This document shows, piece after piece, positions 1 through 7,142 of a stretch of 32,667 nt of DNA. This DNA comes from an uncultured Bacteroidota bacterium. Lineage in GTDB: Bacteria > Bacteroidota > Bacteroidia > Bacteroidales > 4484-276. Below the pieces are notes generated by a model. The model saw only the letters and a list, made by a program, of their open reading frames with translations. It made no database searches and was not told the DNA's origin. Positions within the stretch are counted from its first letter, which is position 1; the number at the start of each line of letters is the position of its first letter. The stretch spans positions 1-32,667 of the forward strand of contig CAJATL010000344.1 of NCBI GenBank assembly GCA_903944895.1. The letters run 5' to 3'. Position numbers and translations under genes: made by a program.

Positions 1-174
1 GGCAGCTATTTCCGAAATCAGGCGGCAATGGCGGGTCGAATTGTGATCGGTAATCCCGATGATGTCGAGGTTTTTAATCAAAGCCTGGTTTACAATATTT
101 TTCGGACTCATCTCCAGGTCGCCACAAGGAGAGAGGACGGTGTGAATATGTAAATCAGCTTTATAAGCTTTCAT
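1..174 (-). CDS. PHP-domain phosphoesterase, N-terminal part only (runs off the window)
   Basis: The reverse complement of 174-1 begins with ATG and codes for 58 residues without a stop, leaving the window at base 1. The N-terminus contains DLHIHT (residues 7-12) and then GITDHN (about 40-45), the first two metal-binding motifs of the PHP (polymerase and histidinol phosphatase) family of metal-dependent phosphoesterases. Family knowledge: short stand-alone PHP proteins of this type sit beside DRTGG proteins, an RsbW-like ATPase and hydrogenase-like iron-sulfur proteins in many anaerobes, and that is the arrangement here. It lies on the same strand as the cluster at 508-2983 but is separated from it by about 330 bases that include a minisatellite, so co-transcription is uncertain. 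The substrate cannot be named. Confidence 0.8.
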   Translation of the reverse strand, partial: MKAYKADLHIHTVLSPCGDLEMSPKNIVNQALIKNLDIIGITDHNSTRHCRLISEIAA

Positions 175-507
175 TATTTTAAGCGTTTAAAAACCGGTTC
201 TACTAATAATTTAGTGGGTAAAAGTATTTTGTCGGAAGCCAGAAGAAGGGAGTCGGAAGCTCCCTAAAAAATAATTTTCCCTTAAATATCTGATATGATT
301 ACAATTAACTTTATTTGACTTTATGCCCATTATCTGACGGCAATAACATTTTCAAAGACACTTCGGTCTTCCAACTTCGGTCTTCCAACTTCAGTCTTCC
401 GACTTCGGACTTCCGACTTCGGACTTCGGACTTCCGACTTCAGTCTTCTGGCCGCTAAAATGTCAAATCCAATGTTATTCGCAGCAGAACCTAAAAACCT
501 ACACGAA
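175..507. other. Gene-less stretch between PHP and DRTGG genes
   Basis: I see no convincing gene here. It holds scattered GTCGGAAG-type words (about 230-260) and the short tandem repeat at 361-450. The open frame that begins at 460 on the plus strand runs antisense through the DRTGG gene and was judged a shadow. Confidence 0.6.
361..450. repeat. Short tandem repeat, (CTTCGGTCTTCCAA/GACTTCCGA)-like
   Basis: Imperfect 7- to 14-base units built from CTTCGG, CTTCCGA and CTTCCAA follow each other about ten times. On the opposite strand the unit reads AGTCGGAAG, the same word that is tandem at 5644-5703. It is an interspersed minisatellite family in intergenic DNA, with no coding sense. Confidence 0.8.
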
Positions 508-840
508 TCATTTCAACAATTCATAAATTTTTCCGGTAATTTCAAAACTTTCCAGATCAGTTCCCAGGATCGGGATTTCTTCTTCATTACTCTTTTCGAG
601 GGCGTCTGGTTCAGGCTCAAAACCTTTCACAATTACTACTGCGGCAAGGTCTTTGAGCGATGCAATGGCCATTACATTTTTATGGGTTTGCAGGGTTATC
701 CAGATGTTTCCCTGGTCGGCATGTCCCATGACATCGCTGAGGAGGTCACAAACATAGCCACCTGAAATTTCCTTTGCAAGGCCTTTTTCACCGCTAAATA
801 TTTTAAGTCCAAGCTTTTCGACAATCTCATTTACTTTCAT
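508..840 (-). CDS. DRTGG-domain-like protein (second of two)
   Basis: This is a 110-residue protein. The start at 840 (MKVNEIVEKL) matches the start of its paralogue at 2639-2983 (MTVKEICNLL) and was preferred over the upstream ATG at 894, which would add 18 unrelated residues inside the neighbouring gene. The body contains GGYVCDLLSDVMG (about residues 28-40), aligned with the paralogue's motif ASDLMSDVL. These are small DRTGG-type domains, thought to bind a ligand or act in regulation; the function is not established. The ATG lies inside the last codons of the iron-sulfur gene (14-base overlap), so the two are probably translationally coupled. It is the last gene of the operon 2983-508. Confidence 0.75.
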   Translation of the reverse strand: MKVNEIVEKLGLKIFSGEKGLAKEISGGYVCDLLSDVMGHADQGNIWITLQTHKNVMAIASLKDLAAVVIVKGFEPEPDALEKSNEEEIPILGTDLESFEITGKIYELLK

Positions 841-2209
841 CGGTTTCGTTGTTTTGATTTTTCTTTGATTCAAATTTATCACTTCCCCAAACATTTTTCA
901 TAATTTGTAATGAGTCAGAAGGTTTTAACATTCCCTTTTCCTCATAGCGCCGCTGAATAAAGATGCAGTTTTCCATCAAGCCACGACTTTGAACGATATC
1001 CTCGGCAAGGGCATAACAGCCCGGTGAACCGCATGCACCACAATCGACCATCGGCAGCATCTGTACAATTTGCCTGATCAGCTTCATTTTTTTCATCGCC
1101 TCGCCCATGTCTTCATCTAATTTCATCATCGAGCGGGGTTTTATCTCTTCAACGAAAATCATCCGGCGCAATTCGTCCTCATAATTTAAAATATCCTGAT
1201 TTTGTTCGGTTTGAGGTTGTTCGGCATTCATTTTCCTGACGCGTTTTTTTATCCGTTCAACAGTCAGGAATCGGTTTTCGGAGGTCAGCACACCACCGGC
1301 GCAGCTTTCGTCGCAGGCTCGTAATTCGAGAAAATCGAAATCAGGATTTTCTTCCTGTTCTAATTTCTCTAAAAAAGCAATCACGTTGTGAATGCCGTCA
1401 ATGGCCATTCTGCGGCCCATTGCAGTGTCCGATTCGCCGGTGGTGAGACTCCACAATACATCGTTGGAGGCGAAACCTGCGGTAACCGGAATTTGGACAG
1501 AACTATCTCCGTTTTCCTGTTTTACTTTTTGGTAAACCTTGTTAAAAGCCGAATCCATGTTGATAACGCCGGTTATCGGCGATTTCTCTTCTTCTGCCGG
1601 GCTTTTAATAGCGGCAATTTTGGCGGCGCACTGGGTAAAATAAAAAATTCCGATTTCGCTTTCATCGGCACCCTGGTTTTGAAGATGCTTCCTGAAATAT
1701 AGCGCGGCAACATCCAGAGGCGGTTTTAGCAAAGTAAAATTATGCACCAAAGCAGGGAATTTTACCTGGATAAGCCGAACTATTGCGGGGCAAAATGTCG
1801 AAATCAAAGGTTTGGTGTCATGGTCCTGACTGAGGATTTCGCGTGTGGCTTTTTTAATGATGTCCACACCGTTTTCGACTTCAAAAACATGCGTAAAACC
1901 TAAGTCTATCAAGGTTTGATAGATTTTTGAAATCGGATATTTTGAAGGAAACTGGCCAAAAAAGACAGCCGGAATCAGGGCAACGCGGTATTTGTAATTA
2001 AAAATAAGGCCAAAATCGTCCTGCTCGATCAGGATGGCGCCAACGGGGCAGATTCTGAAGCATTCACCGCAATCGATGCAGCGGTTGTTCATCAGTTTTG
2101 CTTTGCCTTTTCGCACCCTGATCGCCTTTGTGGGGCAGATATTCATGCAAAGCGAGCAACCAATACAGAGGTCGTCTACAATTTTTAGGGCATGAAGAAA
2201 GTCATTCAT
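827..2209 (-). CDS. Ferredoxin / Fe-hydrogenase large-subunit-like protein with C-terminal Fe-S domain
   Basis: This is a 460-residue, probably cytoplasmic, iron-sulfur protein. Two ferredoxin [4Fe-4S] motifs lie at the N-terminus (C15-x2-C-x2-C-x3-C and C44-x2-C-x2-C-x3-C). A [FeFe]-hydrogenase H-domain-like region follows, with TFCPA (C140), TQCAAK (C194) and ACDESC (C299, C303), so the four cysteines that hold the H-cluster [4Fe-4S] in catalytic hydrogenases appear kept. The proton-transfer Cys of TSCCPxW is Phe139. A PF04060-like Fe-S domain follows (CGACGSPGC at 390-398 plus C415). Known relatives sit with DRTGG, ATPase and PHP proteins near electron-bifurcating hydrogenases and are thought to be sensory. 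I infer a redox or H2 sensor feeding the ATPase encoded 3 bases upstream, not a catalyst. Confidence 0.85.
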   Translation of the reverse strand: MNDFLHALKIVDDLCIGCSLCMNICPTKAIRVRKGKAKLMNNRCIDCGECFRICPVGAILIEQDDFGLIFNYKYRVALIPAVFFGQFPSKYPISKIYQTLIDLGFTHVFEVENGVDIIKKATREILSQDHDTKPLISTFCPAIVRLIQVKFPALVHNFTLLKPPLDVAALYFRKHLQNQGADESEIGIFYFTQCAAKIAAIKSPAEEEKSPITGVINMDSAFNKVYQKVKQENGDSSVQIPVTAGFASNDVLWSLTTGESDTAMGRRMAIDGIHNVIAFLEKLEQEENPDFDFLELRACDESCAGGVLTSENRFLTVERIKKRVRKMNAEQPQTEQNQDILNYEDELRRMIFVEEIKPRSMMKLDEDMGEAMKKMKLIRQIVQMLPMVDCGACGSPGCYALAEDIVQSRGLMENCIFIQRRYEEKGMLKPSDSLQIMKNVWGSDKFESKKNQNNETDESK

Positions 2210-2212
2210 GGG

Positions 2213-2629
2213 TTAAGGTTTAAGAAAAACAATAATTTCTACCGAAGTTCCTTTGCCGGTTTCACTGCTGATGTTAAGAATGTCAGCATTTCTTTTGATG
2301 TTTGGAAGTCCCATTCCGGCGCCAAAACCCATCTCCCTGACTTTTTGAGTGGCGGTAGAAAAGCCCGCTTCCATAGCTTTTTCGATGTTTGGAATTCCTG
2401 GCCCCGAATCGTTTAAAACAAGCTTGATTCGTTCGGTATCAATGTCCACATCAATAATTCCTTTGTTGGCGTGTGCCACGATATTTACTTCAGCCTCATA
2501 GAGTGCCACCACAATCCTTTTTATCAGTTTGTAATCGACATTAAGCTGGTTCAGGATTTTTTTTACCTCGCTCGAGGCAGTTCCAGCCTTGCTGAAATTT
2601 CCGCCTTCAACTTCAAATTTATATTGCAT
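2213..2629 (-). CDS. RsbW-like ATP-binding protein (HATPase_c_2, anti-sigma/serine kinase family)
   Basis: This is a 138-residue GHKL ATPase. The N box is EAEVNIVAHA (residues 45-54, with E45 and N49 as Mg/ATP ligands), the G1 box is DSGPGI (74-79) and the G2 box is GFGAGMGL (101-108), all intact. Stand-alone domains of this size are usually serine kinases or anti-sigma factors of the RsbW/SpoIIAB type. No antagonist (STAS) protein and no sigma factor lie nearby. It sits between the first DRTGG gene (9-base gap) and the hydrogenase-like gene (3-base gap), a composition known from hydrogenase regulatory clusters. I infer a signal-relay kinase for a redox response, with the target unknown. Confidence 0.88.
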   Translation of the reverse strand: MQYKFEVEGGNFSKAGTASSEVKKILNQLNVDYKLIKRIVVALYEAEVNIVAHANKGIIDVDIDTERIKLVLNDSGPGIPNIEKAMEAGFSTATQKVREMGFGAGMGLPNIKRNADILNISSETGKGTSVEIIVFLKP

Positions 2630-2638
2630 TTATGGGCG

Positions 2639-2983
2639 CTAATAAATGGGTTTGAGGCCAGCCTGGTAAAGAATTCCACAGGTTTTAAAAACCGAAAAAC
2701 CGGTCTCAATCAGGAGGATCTGATTTTCGGAGGCTATATTTTTCATCTCTTCGCTCACCTTTTTCCCTCGGGCAAATACCACGACTTTAATTTCGGACAT
2801 CTCGGCAGTGCGGATGGTCTGAAGATTGGATAAACCGGTGATTAATAAAGGGTTTTCGCTGGCCAACGTTAAAACATCGCTCATCAGGTCGGAGGCAAAA
2901 GCCTCATGAACTATTGTTTCGGACCCGGTATTTCCGCATGCAATATTTGCGTCAAGTAAATTACAGATTTCTTTAACAGTCAT
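2639..2983 (-). CDS. DRTGG-domain-like protein (first gene of the operon)
   Basis: This is a 114-residue protein starting MTVKEICNLL at 2983. A start at 3019 (MRFPHYQKYL) is also possible and would add 12 residues; the much longer open frame to 3418 runs across nikR and is not credible. The motif ASDLMSDVL (about residues 29-37) matches the same region of the paralogue at 508-840, so the operon carries two DRTGG-like proteins on either side of the ATPase and iron-sulfur protein. It is divergent from nikR, with 218 bases between the starts. The domain is linked to regulation in this gene neighbourhood; its ligand is not known. Confidence 0.75.
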   Translation of the reverse strand: MTVKEICNLLDANIACGNTGSETIVHEAFASDLMSDVLTLASENPLLITGLSNLQTIRTAEMSEIKVVVFARGKKVSEEMKNIASENQILLIETGFSVFKTCGILYQAGLKPIY

Positions 2984-3040
2984 TACTTTAAGATATTTTT
3001 GATAATGAGGAAAACGCATAAACTGTGAGCCTTCCTTCAA

Positions 3041-3048
3041 CAAAAATA
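3041..3048 (-). promoter_or_regulatory. Possible -7 promoter box of the DRTGG/Fe-S operon
   Basis: On the minus strand this reads TATTTTTG, a match to the Bacteroidota TAnnTTTG box. It lies 58 bases before the ATG at 2983. I see no clear TTTG at -33, so confidence is modest. Confidence 0.4.
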
Positions 3049-3165
3049 TTATTGTTAAACGAAAAACAACCGGTTTGTTTGAAATTGACAGATCGTAAGA
3101 AATTTTATCCAATTTAAAATCGGAATAAATTCGATAATAAATTACCTGTAAACTAAAAGAACCCA

Positions 3166-3173
3166 TATTTTTG
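3166..3173 (+). promoter_or_regulatory. -7 promoter box of nikR
   Basis: TATTTTTG fits the Bacteroidota TAnnTTTG consensus, 28 bases before the nikR ATG. Its last base is the first base of the probable NikR operator, so a bound repressor would cover the start of transcription. Confidence 0.5.
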
Positions 3174-3200
3174 TGGCACGAATTTAACATAAAGTAACAC
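3173..3200 (+). promoter_or_regulatory. Probable NikR operator (GTGGCAC-N14-GTAACAC)
   Basis: The half sites are GTGGCAC at 3173-3179 and GTAACAC at 3194-3200, separated by 14 bases. The arrangement fits the GTGTTAC-N13/14-GTAACAC type described for Geobacter NikR, with two mismatches in the left half. It ends one base before the nikR start codon and overlaps the -7 box, which points to negative autoregulation by nickel-bound NikR. Confidence 0.6.
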
Positions 3201-3201
3201 G

Positions 3202-3603
3202 ATGAATGTAAAAAGATTTGGTGTTTCTCTCGAAGAAAACCTGCTCGACGACTTAGACCAACTGGTCGAAAAGCAACATTTTCCAAACCGCTCCCAGGCC
3301 ATACGTTTTTTAATAAGCCAATCGAAAGTTGACGAAAACTGGCAGGATGATGAAGAAGTTGCCGGAGCGATTGTTTTGGTTTACGATCATCATAAAAAAG
3401 ACCTTCAAAATAAATCAACCGACCTGCAACACGATTTTCACGACCTGATATTGTCGGTTCAGCATGTTCATCTCGATCATGAAAACTGCCTCGAAACCAT
3501 TGCTGTAAAAGGCAAGGCCTCGATGCTCCAATCGCTCGCCCATCAATTAATCGCCTTAAAGGGCATCAAACATGGGAAACTGGTGATGAGTTCCTGCAGC
3601 TAA
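3202..3603 (+). CDS. nikR: Nickel-responsive transcriptional regulator NikR
   Basis: This is a 133-residue ribbon-helix-helix repressor, close to the usual NikR length. The N-terminal RHH DNA-binding part is VKRFGVSLEENLLDDLDQ (residues 3-20), with the helix-turn-helix NRSQAIRFLI (29-38). The C-terminal ACT-like nickel-binding domain keeps the four high-affinity ligands in their usual spacing: H77, H88, H90 and C96, equivalent to H76/H87/H89/C95 of the E. coli protein. NikR represses nickel uptake genes when nickel is sufficient. The start at 3202 gives the RHH strand at its normal position and places the ATG right after the predicted operator. Downstream genes on the same strand include a NicO/UreH-type permease, a likely nickel importer or exporter, though the long gaps mean it need not be in one transcript. 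Confidence 0.95.
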   Translation: MNVKRFGVSLEENLLDDLDQLVEKQHFPNRSQAIRFLISQSKVDENWQDDEEVAGAIVLVYDHHKKDLQNKSTDLQHDFHDLILSVQHVHLDHENCLETIAVKGKASMLQSLAHQLIALKGIKHGKLVMSSCS

Positions 3604-3645
3604 CCCTGAATTGAAGTTTTTTAACTAATGAAATAAATAAATGAC

Positions 3646-4515
3646 ATGAAAGAATTAAAAATACTTGCACTTATCGTGCTGTTGTTTTTTGGGCAATCGA
3701 TCAGTTTGATTGCTCACGAGGAACCGGCAAAAACCAAAATGGAAGTCAGCGAAAAGCGGGCAGAGGCAAAACGCATCAGCAAACAGTGCATCAAATCATC
3801 GCTGGCTTACAAGCAAAAGTTTAGTGAGGGGAAAATGACCTCCGAAAAATTCCTTTATTTACAAACCGATTACGCCTGTAATGGTTTGATGGAATCGCTC
3901 ACACTTTATGACAGCACCGGAAAAATTGACACAAAAGTTATTTATAGCTACGATTGCGCACAAAGGATGACTGTTGACGCTGATTATGATGCAGACGAAA
4001 AACTGGTCGAGAAAATTGATTATTTCTATGATGAAGATGGCAGGTTACGTGGTTCATTCAACTATGAAGGCGAAAACCTGGATTCGAGGTTTGCGTATCG
4101 TTTCGACAAAGACAACAAATTGGTTGAATTAACGAAATTCACCTTCACCGACAGCCTCGAATACAAAATTGATTATCGTTATAAAAGAAACCCTGACAAA
4201 TCGAAGATTTCCGAAATAATCAAGTACTTACCTGGGAAAGATACTGTAATGCATGTAAAATACACTTTTTATGGTTCCAGAAAGGTTAAGGAAAAGCAAA
4301 TCTGGGGTGGCGATCATAAACTCATGTACAAGTTTATTTATCAGTATGATAGAGATAAAAACCGTTCGGAAATCACAAAAGTAATGCCGGATGGAAAAAT
4401 CGGATTCGTACAGAAATTTTCTTACGACAAAAAGAGAAATATGACCAATCAGGATATTTCATACCCCAACGAAGCTTCAGAAACTCAAATTACTTACGAA
4501 CATTTGTTTCGATAA
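3646..4515 (+). CDS. Secreted protein with YD-like repeats, function unknown
   Basis: This is a 289-residue protein with an apparent signal peptide: KELK, a hydrophobic core (ILALIVLLFF), then SLIAHEE with likely cleavage near residue 24. The mature part has repeated Y-[DE]-x-D/[DE]-G-[RK]-L elements (YDEDGRL about residue 126, YRFDKDNKL about 149, YQYDRDKN about 243, FSYDKKRN about 266), reminiscent of Rhs/YD repeats that form beta-rich extracellular folds. No catalytic motif is seen. It lies 42 bases after nikR. Secretion to the periplasm or surface is inferred. I do not recognise a named family. Confidence 0.75.
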   Translation: MKELKILALIVLLFFGQSISLIAHEEPAKTKMEVSEKRAEAKRISKQCIKSSLAYKQKFSEGKMTSEKFLYLQTDYACNGLMESLTLYDSTGKIDTKVIYSYDCAQRMTVDADYDADEKLVEKIDYFYDEDGRLRGSFNYEGENLDSRFAYRFDKDNKLVELTKFTFTDSLEYKIDYRYKRNPDKSKISEIIKYLPGKDTVMHVKYTFYGSRKVKEKQIWGGDHKLMYKFIYQYDRDKNRSEITKVMPDGKIGFVQKFSYDKKRNMTNQDISYPNEASETQITYEHLFR

Positions 4516-4573
4516 CAGTCTTTATTTTGAAAATGATCATCGAAGTCATTAACAAATCTCTCCAAAAAAAATA

Positions 4574-5644
4574 ATGGAAATCCCATACATTGGCATAGTT
4601 AAAAGTAAGTTTTCTCAACCTGCAAATCCAGGCCTGATGCGCGAACAGGAAAGTGAAATCGAGATATTTGACGAGTTTACAGAAGGATTATTTAAAGTCG
4701 AACAATCTGATTACCTCGAGATATATTTTCATTTTCACCGGGCTGAACCCTTTGAACTAAAAACATTTACGCACACCGGCGAATTTAAGGGTGTTTTTGG
4801 GACACGCAGCCCCAGCCGGCCTTCGCAAATCGGAAGTACGATTGTTAAACTCCTGCGTCGTGAAGGCAACATTTTAAAAGTGAGCGGCCTTGATGCCCTG
4901 GATGCGACTCCGGTTGTTGATGTAAAGCCGCTTCATATTCCTTTGACGGAGGAGGAAATTGATGAAAGTGAGGTTCACAGGCGAAAAAATAACCCGCGAA
5001 AGCTGATAGTATCCGACATCCGGGCAGGTAAAACCAAAAAACTGCTATTGGCTGCCGCACAAATTCACGGGCATTTTTGTCCGGGGCTGGCCATGGGCGT
5101 GATGATGGCCACCAAAGCCATGCAAATTATCCGGCAAAACGCCGATGGCCTCGAAGATTTATTGGCCATCGTTGAAACTAATAACTGCACTTCCGACGGA
5201 ATACAGTTTGTGACGGGCTGTACTTTTGGGAATAATGCGTTAATATTTAAGGATTATGGAAAAACGGCTTTCACCCTTACAAGGCGCGACGGCAGGGGAG
5301 TAAGGATTTCGGCAAAAGCCGGAGGCAGGGAATATATGCACACTGCTTTGCCACTGTTTTCGGAAAGCTATAAAAAAGTTGTTGGAGCACAAAATCACAG
5401 CGATGAAGAAATTACCCGTTTTAAAAAACTGGGTATCGAAAAAGCCTTTGCAACTTTATCCCTGGATTTTGACAAGCTTTTCAAAATTGAAGAAGTAATT
5501 GTGGAAATACCGGATTATGCACCTTCTCACGAGAGTTTTATCTGTGCAAAGTGCGGTGAACCGACGATGGAAACCAGAGCAGTCGAGTTGGCCGGTCAGC
5601 AGTTTTGCCTGCCATGCGCTGGAAAGCAGGGAAATAGTTTGTAG
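4574..5644 (+). CDS. TsaA/TrmO-like domain fused to FmdE-like domain with C-terminal zinc ribbon
   Basis: This is a 356-residue fusion. Residues 1 to about 120 have the TsaA/TrmO signature: GTRSPSRPSQIG (about 76-87, classically TRSPHRPNPIG) and ATPVVDVKP (about 111-119, classically DGTPVLDIKP). TrmO uses S-adenosylmethionine to methylate t6A37 of tRNA. Residues about 155-300 look like FmdE, named for subunit E of formylmethanofuran dehydrogenase, with the hallmark GHFCPGLAMG (about 166-175) and NNCTSDGIQ. The C-terminus has a zinc ribbon, CAKCGE...CLPC. The FmdE region is probably metal-binding; its role outside methanogenesis is unknown. The setting between nikR and a NicO/UreH-like permease suggests a link to nickel or molybdenum enzymes. 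That link is an inference. Confidence 0.85.
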   Translation: MEIPYIGIVKSKFSQPANPGLMREQESEIEIFDEFTEGLFKVEQSDYLEIYFHFHRAEPFELKTFTHTGEFKGVFGTRSPSRPSQIGSTIVKLLRREGNILKVSGLDALDATPVVDVKPLHIPLTEEEIDESEVHRRKNNPRKLIVSDIRAGKTKKLLLAAAQIHGHFCPGLAMGVMMATKAMQIIRQNADGLEDLLAIVETNNCTSDGIQFVTGCTFGNNALIFKDYGKTAFTLTRRDGRGVRISAKAGGREYMHTALPLFSESYKKVVGAQNHSDEEITRFKKLGIEKAFATLSLDFDKLFKIEEVIVEIPDYAPSHESFICAKCGEPTMETRAVELAGQQFCLPCAGKQGNSL

Positions 5645-5703
5645 TCGGAAGTCGGAAGTCAGAAGTCGGCAGTTGCCAGTCGGCAGTCGGCAGTCGGCAG
5701 TCA
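5644..5703 (+). repeat. AGTCGGA/AGTCGGC minisatellite
   Basis: Tandem 7- to 8-base units (AGTCGGAAGTCGGAAGTCAG, then CAGTCGGCAGTCGG) start at the stop codon of the TsaA-FmdE gene. It is the same family as 361-450 in the other orientation. The next 80 bases hold ATAAATCATAAATC-type words and an AGAGCGCTCT palindrome (about 5736-5745). Confidence 0.8.
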
Positions 5704-5789
5704 ATCATAAATCTAAAATCATAAATCACAAATGGTAGAGCGCTCTGCGCTAAGCGCTAAGCGACTTTCATAAATCATAAATCGCAAAT

Positions 5790-6533
5790 ATGCTACAACT
5801 TATCACAGGAATTTCGGCGGCAATAGCGCACGTACTCTCTGGTCCCGACCACCTTGCAGCAGTTACGCCTCTGGCTATCGAATCGAAAAAAAAATCGTGG
5901 TGGATCGGCATGGCATGGGGAATTGGTCACACTACCGGGATGCTGCTGATTGGGATGTTATTTCTGCTTTTCAGAGATTTTATCCCGATTGATGCGATTT
6001 CGGAACATAGCGAGCAGCTTGTTGGTTTGCTGTTGATCGGAATAGGCGCCTGGGCAATTGCTAAAGTTTTTATAAAAACTGATGTTGGAAAACACTCACA
6101 TCCTCACTTTCATAAAGTCGGAAATAGTGGTGATTTCGTTCATATTCACAAACATACCCATGGCGAAGCCCACAACCACAGCGAGGAAAGTGCACATTCG
6201 CACAATCATCAGAAAAGCCATCGCCAGAATATTAAGGCTGCACTTGGTGTAGGTATTTTTCATGGGCTTGCCGGGGTTTCACATTTAATTGCTGTATTGC
6301 CAACACTGGCGCTTCCCAGCAAAAAAGATGCTGCACTTTATCTGACGGGTTTTGGTGTCGGGACAATTTTGGCCATGGTTGTTTTTGCTGCCATTCTTGG
6401 CGCTGTTTCAGGAAAAACTTCGGCTTCGGGAAGGCCGAAAATTTATAATATGATGAGAATAGCCGGAGGTTTAATTGCGATTGGAGTTGGGATTTGGTGG
6501 ATTGTGAAATCGTTTCAAATTACTCAATTGTAA
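5790..6533 (+). CDS. NicO/UreH-type nickel(-cobalt) permease with His-rich loop
   Basis: This is a 247-residue membrane protein with about six transmembrane segments. TM1 carries HVLSGPDHLAAVTPL (residues 14-28), the H-x4-DH signature of the NicO/RcnA/UreH-like superfamily. A second internal copy of the motif is FHGLAGVSHLIAVLP. Between them lies a strongly His-rich hydrophilic loop (about residues 101-148, rich in HxH and HN) suited to binding Ni2+ or Co2+. Such proteins move nickel for urease or hydrogenase maturation, or export it as RcnA does; the sequence does not show the direction. Being downstream of nikR favours nickel. The overall fold also resembles the TauE/SafE exporter group. 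The start follows a 146-base repeat-rich gap. Confidence 0.82.
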   Translation: MLQLITGISAAIAHVLSGPDHLAAVTPLAIESKKKSWWIGMAWGIGHTTGMLLIGMLFLLFRDFIPIDAISEHSEQLVGLLLIGIGAWAIAKVFIKTDVGKHSHPHFHKVGNSGDFVHIHKHTHGEAHNHSEESAHSHNHQKSHRQNIKAALGVGIFHGLAGVSHLIAVLPTLALPSKKDAALYLTGFGVGTILAMVVFAAILGAVSGKTSASGRPKIYNMMRIAGGLIAIGVGIWWIVKSFQITQL

Positions 6534-6548
6534 AATTCATCTTAAAAA

Positions 6549-6767
6549 ATGAAAAAGATAGATACATCTAAACTTTCGAACGACGAATGCTGGGGTGTTC
6601 AAATCAATGGAACAGGGCATTGCAGGAACTGCAAATGGACCGGCATCAGTGCCTGTGAAGGGCAGCAGATAATCAAAACCGGTTACAACTCCAAAGGATA
6701 TAAAATCGGTGAATCAGGTTTAATTGTTGAGGATTTTAATCAGGAATCAGGAAAACATGAGGACTGA
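6549..6767 (+). CDS. Small four-cysteine protein, possible Zn or Fe-S binding
   Basis: This 72-residue protein starts 15 bases after the permease stop, so it is probably in its operon. Four cysteines at positions 14, 25, 28 and 36 (C-x10-C-x2-C-x7-C), with Trp15, Trp30 and glycines between them, suggest one zinc or iron-sulfur site. The C-terminal half is plain and hydrophilic. I do not recognise a named family; similar small Cys4 proteins may accompany metal-enzyme genes. No signal peptide is seen. Confidence 0.65.
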   Translation: MKKIDTSKLSNDECWGVQINGTGHCRNCKWTGISACEGQQIIKTGYNSKGYKIGESGLIVEDFNQESGKHED

Positions 6768-6825
6768 GAATACTTATTACGATATTTCACCTTTGCAATG
6801 GGTAAAACCATTTTCATCGTGGTTC

Positions 6826-6859
6826 AAAGGTTTCACCTTTTTAAAAGGTGAAACCTTTT
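6826..6859. repeat. GGTTTCACC hairpin repeat, copy 1
   Basis: Inverted arms AAAGGTTTCACCTTT and AAAGGTGAAACCTTT are separated by 2-3 bases. It is the first of five copies in the window; the T-rich right arm could also end transcription of the permease operon. Confidence 0.85.
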
Positions 6860-7036
6860 CGAACGCCAAAAGGAAATCCTGGTAAAAAATAATAAGGTTT
6901 TAAAAATCAGGGGAAAATCAGATTTGTACTAAGGTTGAGGAATGAAGAATAAGGTTTTTAGTCAAAATACCGGGCTTCCTATAGATAAAAGGAATTCATG
7001 ACCCCAGCAATCAGCCAGAAAAAATTGATTCCTTAG

Positions 7037-7056
7037 CCCCGGGCTTCAGCCCGGGG
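7037..7056. repeat. GC-rich palindrome CCCCGGGCT-TC-AGCCCGGGG
   Basis: A perfect 9-base inverted repeat with a 2-base loop. It belongs to the cluster of unrelated palindromes in this gap. Confidence 0.75.
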
Positions 7057-7080
7057 ATTAAAAAACGAATAAGATTAAAC

Positions 7081-7142
7081 AGGGCGTTTACGCCCTTCAA
7101 TCGATAAAGTTCGCGGTATCTACAAAAGGGCGTAAACGCCCT
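7081..7142. repeat. Pair of AGGGCGTTTACGCCCT palindromes
   Basis: AGGGCGTTTACGCCCT (7081-7096) and AGGGCGTAAACGCCCT (7127-7142) are the same 16-base palindrome with the central four bases inverted, about 30 bases apart. Confidence 0.75.

Noticed and set aside
2984-3418. Long N-terminal extension of the first DRTGG protein
   Set aside because: It would run antisense through nikR and has no family resemblance.
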